A stretch of DNA of 64,000 bases from NCBI GenBank assembly GCA_961205875.1, contig OY540810.1, forward strand, positions 5,022,001 to 5,086,000, in the 5' to 3' direction. This DNA comes from Sialis fuliginosa (lineage: Eukaryota > Arthropoda > Insecta > Megaloptera > Sialidae). Shown one piece after another: positions 11,904 to 22,272 of this stretch (positions within the stretch are counted from its first letter, which is position 1; each line of letters opens with the position of its first letter). The notes under the pieces are model-generated. The model worked only from the letters and a program-made list of their open reading frames with translations, did no database searches and was not told the origin of the DNA. Made by a program: the position numbers and the translations under genes.

Positions 11904-12867
11904 TATATAGGTATATGTTGAACTGAGTAGTGTATTACACATTCTTACTTAAAATTATACTCCTGTTATAATTTTATGTCCACCTATATCAAAATTAGTT
12001 TTTGTAAAATATTTATTGGAATTATAATTATCGAAAATTACATCTTTTATCTTCAAAATATAAATAAAGTTTGATAAAAATACACTAATGCAGTCACACG
12101 CGCTTATGATCCAAGATTTCAAAATTATTCACGTTTACGATGCGGGCGGGTCTTAAAATTAAATATCTTAAGTTATGTTATCAAATAAAATAAAAATCAA
12201 GATTTTTTAATTTTAAAGACATTTCTGAGGAAATTATTAAACTTACATTATAAATATTTATAAATAATACATTTCTTGAACTTTGAAATTCAGTTTGAAG
12301 TCACTTTTAGGATTTATGTTATATTTCAACAACAAAAATAAACATTTGGGTTGTCTCGTATCGTAATATTTCCTCTCTTTGGAAAAATAATGCCCCATCA
12401 TTGTAACGTACGAATCGCAATCAAATTTTAGCACTGAAAAATTGCGTCTGTATGGAGTTTTTAAAATTGAGATATTTTACATATGATTTACGTATTTTTT
12501 ACATTTTGTTTGACAGGCGAGGGATACAAATCCTAGCGGACACTTCATTCATGTTTTTCCATTTACTTACTTATAATTATTTCCCTAGGTTGATACTTTG
12601 GAAACATTCCTGTTTTTTTAATTTCATTTGTTAAGCAGCTTTAGTTACATAAATATTGGATAAACCTTTACTTCACATAATTACCAATATTTATTCTGTA
12701 TTTTAATATGTTGGTTAAGAAAGATAATGGAGGATTAAGGGTATTTGTTAAATATATCAGTTACTTGACACTTTTATTTTTTATTATTTGGCTATTTCGC
12801 TTAAATTCAATATCAAAGACGTAACAATTCTGTCGACGAGGCAAGTATATAGCCGACAAAATCCTCT
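11904..12867. other. Non-coding stretch
   Basis: A+T-rich. A phrase at 12090-12150 (TCACACGCGCTTATGATCC ... TTCACGTTTACGATGCGGG) resembles the TCACG element just upstream and may be a fragment of a second copy. No gene. Confidence 0.5.
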
Positions 12868-13081
12868 TGTCCGGTATTATAAAGAATTTATTCTCGAGTA
12901 AAAACAGTTTTAACCAATGGTAGAGTTTAAATGAATGACCTTAAAGCAGTGGTGACAATTGTACATCACAAAATGCATAGCGTTTACATTCCCATACATT
13001 TATTATCACTGTTCTAAAATCACGAGCAGATAGCGTTAACTTAGCTTCTGCTCGAAAGAAGATTCTTAATTATACTCGACA
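12868..13081. mobile_element. Terminal-inverted-repeat element, family G copy 1
   Basis: Left end TGTCCGGTATTATAAAGAAT ... TCTCGAG; the reverse complement of the right end reads TGTCGAGTATAATTAAGAAT ... TTTCGAG. The 214-bp element shares its outermost bases with family F and its body with the copy at 22.0 kb, which lies in the opposite orientation. Confidence 0.7.
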
Positions 13082-13876
13082 TTAAAAAGAAAGATAGAGG
13101 ATTAAAAGACTTAGGTTCTCGTATCATGTTTCTCATGTAATTGTGTATATGCCATACTTTCTCTACCAAAACATCTGAATATACATATAATGTTGCTATA
13201 AGTTCCATATCGGTCGAAATGTAACATTAGTTAATCGGTGTTTATAGAATGCGTTTATAAGGATTAGTTAATCGAACAATTTACTAATCCTGCATCACTT
13301 TTTCTCTTTATGTAAAGCCCGTTGAACGAACGTTTAAACATTTTTTCTAGAATTTTTATCAGTCCAACATAAACACATCAATCGAAACAAATGCATTTGA
13401 ATTTTGCGCGTCAAGCCGGAAGCAGACGAGGGTGGTGTTTCAAAGTATTTTAAACACACATCCGGCTCGAACGTTGGTGTGCGCGTAATCTGCAAGCAAG
13501 ACGCTTTCTATTTGTTCATAAAGGATTTCAATTGAAACACGCTAGATTTACGAGTCAAATCGGATTTGTGTGAGTTTGCATTTGCCACGATCTCTGTACA
13601 CTTTTCTGTTCTCACTTGTCAGCGACGGTCGCTGGAGGGGGGAAGGGCAAGAGTGGGTGGGTGTAAGACTTTGTGCTGTACTTGGAAAGATTAACGAGTG
13701 ATTCTCACATTTGAACGCTTTGTGATGTTTATATTGAATCGATTGTTTGGAAATTTATTCGGCTGAAGAAGAGATATGGAGCCGGATTACGTACTTTTTT
13801 CGGATTTTAGCTTTAGAGATGATATAGGATCAAATACTCGATAAAATGTTCAATTATTATTACACAAGTATATTAT
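13082..13876. other. Unique, G+C-richer segment; candidate regulatory DNA
   Basis: From about 13390 to 13720 the sequence is markedly richer in G+C than its flanks, with several CpGs (TTTTGCGCGTCAAGCCGG; CAGCGACGGTCGCTGGAGG) and a purine run GGAGGGGGGAAGGGCAAG. No frame is open across it and no repeat end is visible, so it may be a conserved non-coding block or a small untranslated exon. Confidence 0.25.
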
Positions 13877-14436
13877 AAGGTACTGGCACCAGTTATGGCC
13901 GCTATAAGAGCAAGGTTTACTGTTTTTGTGATTGATGGGCGTCTTTTTTGTAATTCTCATGAACTCATGTTACTAATAAAATAATTAACTCTTTATTTAA
14001 TCAATTTAATTACCAAAGTCCGAAAATAAGTATAGTTTGTTTTTTAAATGATAGCCTTGTATTTTGTTTATGTTTTTTCTCCAGTAATGGATAAAGTAAA
14101 ACTAGTGATGGACACTTGCTAATGATTACAAAATGATAAGTACTACGCCACAAAAGATATAAAAGAAAGAATCGTCAAATTTGAAACAATGTAAAGCAGT
14201 TGCTACATATGATAACATAATAACTAATACATAAATTAGACTAATAATTAGTTTAAATGTACACCATTTTGACACCTATTGGCCAATTGTCCACCACGCT
14301 GTAAAGACTTGAATGTATATAGATTAATATTCAGAAATGATAGTAACCAAATATCAACAAATGTTTTTAATTCAGTAAATTTAATTAAAAAATAGCCATT
14401 ACTGGAGTCATATCCAAGACTGGTGCCAGCACCTTA
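13877..14436. mobile_element. Terminal-inverted-repeat element, family B copy 1
   Basis: The left end AAGGTACTGGCACCAG and the reverse complement of the right end (AAGGTGCTGGCACCAG) agree at all but one position. The 560-bp element has no frame of note. Its first 180 bp recur at 28136, where they are joined to a family A tail. Confidence 0.75.
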
Positions 14437-15499
14437 TTTTTTTTTATTGTAGATTCTAGGTAAGTTGCTCGAACGTAATTTGTTCGAAGGAAACCCGCAG
14501 GTCTCATTTAGACAGCATTTTCAAAGGAACTTTGTTCGAATGGAAAGTTCCATTTTTAAAATAACAATATTTATGAGTGTCAAAATGTACCTAATAGATT
14601 ATCGTGTAGAATTGAAAAAATATAGAATTAATTTATTAATTATTAATAATATTTAAAAAAAATACAAAAAATATTACAGAAACGTTAAAGAATAAAATAA
14701 TATTAGTTAATAACTAACATATTTTAAGTTAAAATATACAGGCTGTACATGTTTAAAGAATAAATATCTTATACCTATCTACTCTTATGTTATAAAATTC
14801 GATTCGGCAGTTTAAATTTATGAACAATTGACTGCAAAACATTTTATTTATTTTTTACATTTTTTATAAAAAATTCAACGAAAAAATGAATCATCCGGCA
14901 TGTACGGGCATTAAACATTTAAATCAAAATACAAACATCTAGCAAACTATTTTTACATTACACAAAAAAACAACCGAGTTTGTAATAAGTGCATGAATTA
15001 TGTAAACACCAACTCGACCAAAAACTGTTGCTCCAACATTTTTTTTCGCAATACATATTGATCTGTGACGTCATGGCTGGTGATCATTATTTCGCTGGAC
15101 CGTTCATGTTGGACGTTCACTAATTACAGGTAATGTACTTGTTTTTAGGAACCCCTCAGGTATCATTAATGACTTACACAGGTATGCAAAATTAACATGT
15201 GGATACTATTAAAATTAAAATACATAATAAAGCGGTTACCATGTTTAAATACTGTGCTTATAGTCTTTGAGTGTACAGAGTGTACAGAAAGAAATACAGA
15301 ATTTTTTTAAATAATGAATGTTATGAAGGCTTATACTAACGTTAACTATTTAAATGTAATTTTCAAGATTCATATTGAAGGGACCTTTTTGGATCATATA
15401 TTTGCTAGGTTTTGTGTCAAAAGTAATTTATATCGAAGGCAATGGTAAAAAAGTAAAAAGTTCATTTATACACTTAATTTATGTAATGTATAAACAACA
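14437..15499. other. Non-coding stretch with a CRE-like site
   Basis: A+T-rich to about 14990, then a somewhat richer patch at 14990-15125 that contains TGACGTCA. No gene is supported; the 63-codon frame at 14465 has no domain. Confidence 0.5.
15066..15073. promoter_or_regulatory. Perfect CRE palindrome TGACGTCA
   Basis: An eight-base match to the CREB/ATF consensus in a locally G+C-richer patch (CTGTGACGTCATGGCTGG). The site is visible, but its function is unproven and one chance match in 64 kb is possible. Confidence 0.25.
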
Positions 15500-15655
15500 T
15501 AACTAAGTACCAACGGAAACCCAATTTCCTATATTTATAACTTTTTTTTTTAATTTTATCATTTCTGTTTCTGGGTTTTCAGTCTTCGTCCGTATACTAA
15601 ATTTCATCTCAATCGATCTAAAAATTTTGAGGACGGACGGACGGAAACCTAAAAA
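15500..15655 (-). mobile_element. Family J fragment, inverted copy
   Basis: Read on the minus strand it shares GATGAAATTTRGTATACG, AACCCAGAAACAGAAATGA and a GTCCGTCCGTCC run with the repeat at 5993-6440. It ends near AGGTTTCCGTCC. Only the hairpin-proximal part remains. Confidence 0.6.
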
Positions 15656-16871
15656 TAGATATTTGTGTTCATAATATCAATAGATCAATACGTCTATGTC
15701 GTTTTTTTATAAAAAAAACCATGTTAATTTATCAACCATATAATTATCAACACAAATGTTAATTTGTTGACTATAAAATAACATTAAACAATGTAAGTAG
15801 TTTAAAAACCCATTTGACTTTTCTAAAGTGAATAATTCATAATTTGATTTTGATCGTTCATTGCATCTAGATTTACATTATTTTTGACTCAGACTGTACC
15901 TGCCATACATCCTTAAGGCACATTTTTTTTAAAACAGACTTTTTTTTAACAAGTTGTAGTACACCCAGTAAAATACCTATATTAATAAACAAACACATGA
16001 ATACTATGAGGTTGTCCAAATGTACACACTTAAGATAGTTCAAATGTTGAAGTAACCAATAAATGTTGAACGATGATTTCTTAGTTTGCAAAAAAATTAT
16101 AATCTTAATATTTTTAATTCTCGGAAAGTGATAAAATAACATTAGCCCCAATTTTTTTAAACTTTTGTGATCATTGATCAACCATGATTATCAAAATATA
16201 AGGTTCACTTTAGTTATTAATATGTTTACATTAACATGATTAATGTAGATTATTATTGAAAAAGTTATATTATTTTATGTAAATACATTTCCCAAAATTG
16301 CCAACATCAGTATTTATAGATCTTATTATGAGCTATTTCTTTTATGATTTATAAGACAATTTAGTTTTTTATGTATCGGAAATCAGTAATTTATTATACC
16401 TTTTAATGCTCGGTAAATATGTTACGGTATACATAAAGACTTAATATAAATCAAAGATACTTTTTATTTGATATTTAATTATAATAATTATGCTTGTAAA
16501 AACTTTGAATACTTCTTGAAAAATATTTAGTAAATAATTTCATTATCTGACAATAACTTTTTGTACAGATATACATATAAGTAAAGGAAATAATTACTTG
16601 CTTTTATTTATTTATACCTATTATAAGTATCACCGGAAATTCTGTTATTAAGATAGGTACTTCATTATTCAGTATATTGAACTTGTTAAAAATTAAATTT
16701 ATATTTTTTGTTTACAGAAAAACAATGATTGACCATTGATAAAATATTTTGAATTTTATTGAATTATTCTCTTTTTTATAAATATTTTTAAAATATTTCT
16801 AATAGATCGTAACCGAATTTTTTTTCGAAACAAAATTTTTAATAAAGTCACTTTATTTACATTTTTACATC
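15656..16871. other. Non-coding stretch
   Basis: A+T-rich. A 102-codon minus-strand frame (15873-16181) is the longest non-repeat frame in this part, but it has Leu/Ile/Lys-dominated composition, no domain and no homologue I recognise. Confidence 0.5.
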
Positions 16872-18060
16872 CAGAGCTGTGCATTGTGGGCATGTACTCG
16901 TATATAGGTATTCCTTTTTGGAGTAATTGAACTTGTACTTAATTACTTTCCAAATGAAAGTAATTATACTCGTACTTAAGTATTTTACCAAACATAAGTA
17001 CTTACTTGTACTTCCTGTACTTAAATAATTTTTCAAAAAAGTACTTTGTACTTGTATTTAAATTCGTTTATTAAAAAGTAATTGTAATTATACATAAAAA
17101 ATACATTTTTTATGTATTTTAAGTACTTTTTTTTAAAGTTTTTAAGTACTTAAAAAAAAGTATGTATGTACTTGTAACTATACTTAATACACTTTGTTAT
17201 AAAGGAATATTGTACTTGTTCTTTACAAAAGAAATTATATTTGTAATTAAGTGCATTTTTAGAGTTCCGAAGAAACCTTATTAATTTCACTTTGTCGTCC
17301 GTCCGTCCTTTTCAGTCAAAGCAAAATATCTCGTTAACTATATAAGCAAGAAACTTGAAATTTTTACTGAACATGTAAAAATATTCCCTCTGGTAAAGGA
17401 TGTACAAAGTTGAAAACATACTTTTTCAGAGGGGGGTGTTAAGGAGCTCAAGCTAGGTAAAAAAAATTATATCAACGCATGTGGCACGTCAAAATGTATA
17501 ACCAAACCAGTGGAATTTTACCCTCTTTCTTATATTTTTCTAAATAAAAAATGGCGCCTGCAGGGGATTTAAAGAAAAAAAAATGTATACCAAGGCGTGT
17601 GAGATGTCAAAATATAGATCTCAATAAGTAAAATTTGATCCTATTTTTATTTTATTTTATTTTAATCAAAAATTGCGCCTGCAGATGGCTTCAAACAGTA
17701 ATTTATTTTACCCGCCTCCTCATCCAACTCGGTAACTACTATCTCAAAAAATCTGAAAAAAATTGGGTATGAGGCTTTGGTGAAATTACAAAAAAAAAAA
17801 AACTAAAGTCAATAATATCAATTCAAATTTTGGAGAAATAGGGAGGGGCGTCATAGAATTTTTTATTTTTATATCTAGACAAATGGGATGTCAAAATGTA
17901 GATCTCAATTAGTAGAATACGGTACTATTTTTATATTTTTTTCTAACTCAAAAATGGACTTGTAAGTCGCTCCAAACAGTCCACGTAGTACGTACTTCAG
18001 AACCATTATGGCATACACCCGTGTATTGGTCGAATTTTTTTTTTGTACTTGTGCACAGGT
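16872..18060. mobile_element. hAT-like element with AAGTACTTGTACTT subterminal repeats, interrupted
   Basis: The left end CCAGAGCTGTGCATTGTGGG is a good hAT-type terminus. From 16900 to 17240 the sequence is saturated with ACTTGTACTT, AAGTACTT and AGTAATT variants in both orientations. The right end GTACTTGTGCACAGG at 18046-18060 matches the left in reverse complement (CTGTGCA) and carries the same motif. The middle, from about 17261, is a different repeat, so the element appears to have been split by an insertion. No convincing 8-bp target duplication is visible. Confidence 0.55.
17261..18035 (+). mobile_element. Family D repeat copy 1, inserted in a hAT-like element
   Basis: Begins AGAGTTCCGAAGAAACC, followed by GTCGTCCGTCCGTCC and AAAGCAAAATATCTCG. 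It then has repeated modules of about 150-300 bp, each with a TGTCAAAATRTAGATCTCAA line, a TAGTAGAAT line and an AAAATGGCGCCTGCAG-like line. A shorter, closely related copy is at 30.2-30.6 kb. It has no coding capacity. Confidence 0.65.
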
Positions 18061-18157
18061 TTATTTACACTTAATATGTTTTAGCTCAAATCATTATCTA
18101 TTCGTTATTATATTTATCATCCCCTGTAAATTTTCTGTATAAGGATTCCGACATTTA

Positions 18158-18225
18158 CAGTAGGACTCCCATAAGTTCTAAGCTACGGGACCGTAAATTC
18201 TAAGAATTAGAAGATACAGGGTACC
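18158..18225 (+). mobile_element. Pogo/Tigger-like terminus
   Basis: TACAGTAGGACTCCCATAAG followed by CTACGGGACCGTAAATTCTAAG has the layout of pogo-group Tc1/mariner ends (CAGT, a few bases, CTCCC..., GGGACC, then an inverted copy of the middle word). No partner end was found, so it is a solo fragment. Confidence 0.35.
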
Positions 18226-18322
18226 CCTTCCATCACAATATCTATAGAAATGAGACGGGAATAGCTTTCTCTCTCATTCGCTCACTTTGCTCAGAGCTAT
18301 CAAACATAACCCACTAAATGAT

Positions 18323-19069
18323 TCTACGTCTTATTTTCTTGTATTTTAGTCGATATTTGTGTGACGAGTTGAAGTTCACTGCAGGAAATTTCACTAAAAA
18401 TTTAGAATTTTTGATTTCGTTAAAAGTATGTTTATTGTATAGAAAACGACGTGAAAAGTTGTTTGTTTCAAACCGCAGGTCTGTATCTCAAACCGTTCTC
18501 GAGATATAGCCTCTCAAAGTTTTAGTTTTTTCAAATTTTTGGAGAAAAACGGCCATAACTTTTGAACGGGTGGTCGGAATTGATTTTAATTGACGGATTT
18601 GGAATCAGCGTGTCAAAATCTATATAATGACATGTATAATACTTTAAAATCCGACAAAAAAATTTTGGTCAAAAATCGTCATTTTTTTAAGGTATACCCC
18701 TTTGAATTTTTTCGATTTTTCACGAATTTTTTTTTTTCGAGTTTTATGGTATTATACATGTCATTATATAGATTTTCACACGCTGATTCCAAATCCGTCA
18801 ACTAAAATCAATTCCGACAACCCGTTCAAAAGTTATGGCCGTGTTTCTCCAAAAATTTGAAAAAACTAAAACTTTGAGAGGCTATATCTCGAGAACGGTT
18901 TGAGATACAGACCTGCGGTTTGAAACAAACAACTTTTCACGTCGTTTTCTATACAATAAACATACTTTTAACGAAATCAAAAATTCTAAATTTTTTAGTG
19001 AAATTTCCTTCAGTTAACTTCAACTCGTCATACAAATATCGACTAAAATACAAGAAAATAAGACGTAGA
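18323..19069. mobile_element. Long foldback element: 320-bp near-identical inverted arms
   Basis: The left arm (18323-18642) and right arm (18749-19069) are reverse complements over their whole length. By eye they differ at about seven substitutions and one 1-base indel, about 97.5% identity. A 106-base A+T-rich spacer (18643-18748) separates them. The termini read TCTACGTCTTATTTTCTTG inwards. There is no target duplication I can confirm and no transposase. Overlapping short frames at 18318-18509 and 18590-18805 are products of the arms. A transcript across it would form a very long double-stranded hairpin. Confidence 0.9.
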
Positions 19070-19228
19070 GGTATTATAGTTATATAATTGAACGTGTAAA
19101 TTAATATTAAATGCTATTTTTGAGTTTTGGTTAAAATGTTTGGGTTGCGCATAAAGATGAATATTCTAATAATATTTTTAAATTATTTATTAACTGAAAA
19201 CACAGATTTGTATTATTTTACCCATAAA

Positions 19229-19275
19229 GAAAGGGAAGCACTGCTTCCCCTGCTTCCATGGACGCTTCGTCACTG
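19229..19275 (-). mobile_element. Solo hAT-type terminus
   Basis: On the minus strand this reads CAGTGACGAAGCGTCCATGG and then GAAGCAGGGGAAGCAGTGCT, a typical CAGTGNCG start with a short subterminal hairpin. No opposite end was identified. Confidence 0.4.
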
Positions 19276-19839
19276 ATTTCATAATAATTATTTTCTCAAC
19301 GTTTACGCGTGGTTTGCTCATGCTCGCAGTATTGCAAAGCGTACTGGGTATCACACAAAGATGGTAAGGAGTGAGGGAAACAACTTCTCCTCCGATGTAT
19401 TATTTTTAATGTATTAACAAAGAATCAAATACAAACACAGTTGCGTTTATTATACCTATGCTACATTTGACATTTATACAAACGTTTGTCGTTAATGCAC
19501 TACTGCAGTATAAACATTTTAATTATGTTAGTTATTGTAAACATATTTACATACATATACACATTTATTTTAAAATGAGATTAAGTTCATTATATTCTGA
19601 AGTTTCCAGTTGGTTTGAAATATTCGTGCTTTTGCGTTTTTTTTTCGTTTTCTAATGAACGTGTAATATAAAGAGTCCTTTTAGATTTTTAGTTTAAGTA
19701 CAGATCATTATCGGTAACTTCTACAATTAATTTTATAATAATTACAACTTTATATAGCATTTTCTTTAGATATTTTTTGTGAAGGAACGAAACAATATGG
19801 TATTATTAAAGTCTATATATATGTGTATGGTTTATATAT
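19276..19839. other. Non-coding stretch
   Basis: A+T-rich; a 65-codon frame at 19458-19655 has no domain. Confidence 0.5.
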
Positions 19840-20855
19840 GTTATGGGCAAACTCCAGGGGTGTGCAAACTTACACTGGCCAGGCAATGTCAACATTGTAC
19901 ATCGCTGCTGGACAAAGTTCGCAGAAATGGTTAATTAACGAACTTGGTCCGATTTAAATAATATACATGAAGAGCAGCAGAACAAAACCGGATAAATCCA
20001 CTTTGGACCAAAATGACTTTGTTTCGTTTCGGCATTTTCAACCAAAGATCACGGATCAAATATTGCTAAAACGCCTTTTTAAAAATGAGTTTAAAAACGT
20101 GTCTCGGAACAAAAGCTAACAAAACGAGTATCAAATGACAGAAAAAGTTTGTGTGTTGTGTTAATTTTTTTTTGCCAAACGGTGCATCATTGATTAAATT
20201 GTTTAGTTATTATTGTTTTCTTTCACTTACAACTTTTTTTGCCTTTACAGGTTATGATGTCTCTGTCGTTCAAATGTGGATGAATCCAAATTGTAGTGGA
20301 ACAAAACAGAATAAATCCAACTTGTAATGGAACAAAATCCAACGCCGCGGAACAAAACCGAATATATCATTTTTTAAAGTTATCCATATTCCAACTTGTG
20401 CGAAGACGCTATTTAAAAAATTGGGTGTTAAAAAATCTCCACTGTACCTACCTATTTACATACTCAAAAGTTTAAAAAAAAGTACATGAAAATAGTGTAG
20501 TTACATTTACATTTTGCTCTCTCCTGTAAAATTTGATAAAATAGGTTTATCCTGTTTTGTTCTACTGCTCCTCACATATATCAAATTTTCGAAATAATTT
20601 TGTTTGCACATTTAGGTTGTATCTAATGTAATGATTAATTTTCGTTGATTCATTGTGATAAATATATTTTAAAACTTGCACCAAGTAATTTTATTTGATA
20701 ATTAATATCAGTTTAACATCATAATACAGTAAGTAGGTACTGCTCACGTCCATTTTTGATATTGTCGACAATGCTCGCTTAAAACCGGACCAAGTCCATT
20801 AATTTACCATTGCCTGTGCAGTGTCGACTTTGCACACTCTGCGGCTTTGCCCGTA
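19840..20855. mobile_element. hAT-like element, interrupted by a second element
   Basis: The left end GTTATGGGCAAACTCCAGG, with CAGGGGTGTGCAAAC inside it, matches the right end in reverse complement (GTTACGGGCAAAGCCGCAG ... AGTGTGCAAAGTC). Further in, CAGGCAATG and AACTTGGTCCGATTT / GACTTGGTCCGGTTTT also pair. CAGGGGTGTGCAAAC is a classic hAT start, although the inverted repeat extends beyond it and no 8-bp duplication is visible. The centre is a distinct nested element. Confidence 0.65.
19970..20571. mobile_element. Nested element with GAGCAGYAGAACAAAAC ends
   Basis: The left end AGAGCAGCAGAACAAAACCG and the reverse complement of the right end (AGGAGCAGTAGAACAAAACA), each followed by GGATAAA, agree closely. 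Inside, 20280-20370 carries three spaced GGAACAAAAYMRAATA-type words in the same orientation, again a motif-rich layout. It lies wholly inside the hAT-like element at 19840-20855, so it inserted later. Confidence 0.65.
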
Positions 20856-22036
20856 ACATAATATATGTATATAACGTAATTATTATTTATTACACAATAT
20901 ATATTTTTTTTCAACAAATAAATATGACACATATTTTACAAAACAATGTTAACATGTCTTTCCTCGTCAACTATTCACACTGACATATATTCAAAATTGG
21001 AAAACAAAACAAAAAAAAAACTTTCTTCCACTATACCAGAAATATCTTATTCATGAAAAGTTTATTCCTCTTTTGGGATAATATCGTTCAATTTTTCACC
21101 AGCGTCTTTGAAGGATTGTTCAAAGCACGAAACACAGCTCGACGTAATCGGCACCAATGAATCCCTAAATGCTTAATGCAAATAACATACCTCTCCAAAT
21201 GGGGTTTATTTCCTACCTTCTAAATATTTATCTGACACTTGGTTTTGTTTTTAACACATAAGCTACATATGTTATTTATGTATGAACAGACAGAAAACTT
21301 GATGACGTCCATTTACAATTCTGTCTTAACGCTGTAGAATTTTATTTATAATATTTGGACATTTTTGATATAAATATCTGTTGATAAATCATTCATAAAA
21401 TTATTTTTATAGTTCATAAATACTAACTCATTTTCAGGTCATTAAATATTGTTAAAGTGATCTAACCTTTATAGTTAATATTGCAGAACATGTTGTTTTT
21501 ATGGATGTTTCTTTACCACGTACAGCAATTCTCGCAAGAGTTGGAGGAAAACAACACAAATATCCTTTCAAAATTAGCTGATCGTAACCTAAAATACTAT
21601 CTTTAAGGAAGCGAAGATTTAGGCGATTTATTACTGTTACTTGGGTTTTGAGATCTCTTGTTCGTATATACCTATATATACTCAATACTCATATTATAGA
21701 AGAAATAGAGAATCACACATTTGTACAGTTATAATAAGTTATAATAAAATACAAGATGTTTAAAAAATGAACGCGACCATCCAATTAGGTAATGTTATCA
21801 ACCCACAAAAAACAAATTTGAGTTATAAATGCAGTTTCATCCAAAATAAAGTTTACAGTATAGAATGATACAGTAAATAGCTCAGGGTTATAATTTATTT
21901 ATTTTATAAATTAAAAATAACCTTTTCTGCAAAATATTCTTTGCGGTTTGGTAGAAGAAAGAATGGTTATCAAACAGACAATATTTTTCAGATTTTATTA
22001 GAAAATGTATCAAATCATGGCCTCCATAAAGCGAAG
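20856..22036. other. Non-coding stretch
   Basis: A+T-rich. The 77-codon minus-strand frame at 21452-21685 is not recognisable and has no flanking splice signals that I can support. Confidence 0.5.
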
Positions 22037-22272
22037 TGTCAAATTGTTGTGAATTTGCTCGGAATATTAGAGCAATGGTAATAAATGTACAATAATGTAA
22101 ATGCTAATTTATGAGGGTACAATTGTTTGTAGATCACTGGTTTCTACTTAACGCGCAAGCATCAAGGTCATTCATATAACACATACCATTCATTAGAACT
22201 GTCATTTACATTAAATAGCCTGTAGATAGCGTTAGCTATGCTTCTGCTCGAGAGAAAATTCTTTATAATACA
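22037..22272. mobile_element. Terminal-inverted-repeat element, family G copy 2
   Basis: The body aligns with the reverse complement of 12868-13081: TAATAAATGTA, ATGTAAAYGCTA, GTACAATTGT, AAGGTCATTCAT and TAGCGTTARCT ... TTCTGCTCGA occur in the same order. The right end GAGAGAAAATTCTTTATAATACA is well kept; the left end is diverged. Confidence 0.65.

Noticed and set aside
15873..16181. 102-codon minus-strand frame
   Set aside because: Leu/Ile/Lys/Phe-dominated composition expected from A+T-rich DNA; no motif, no splice context.
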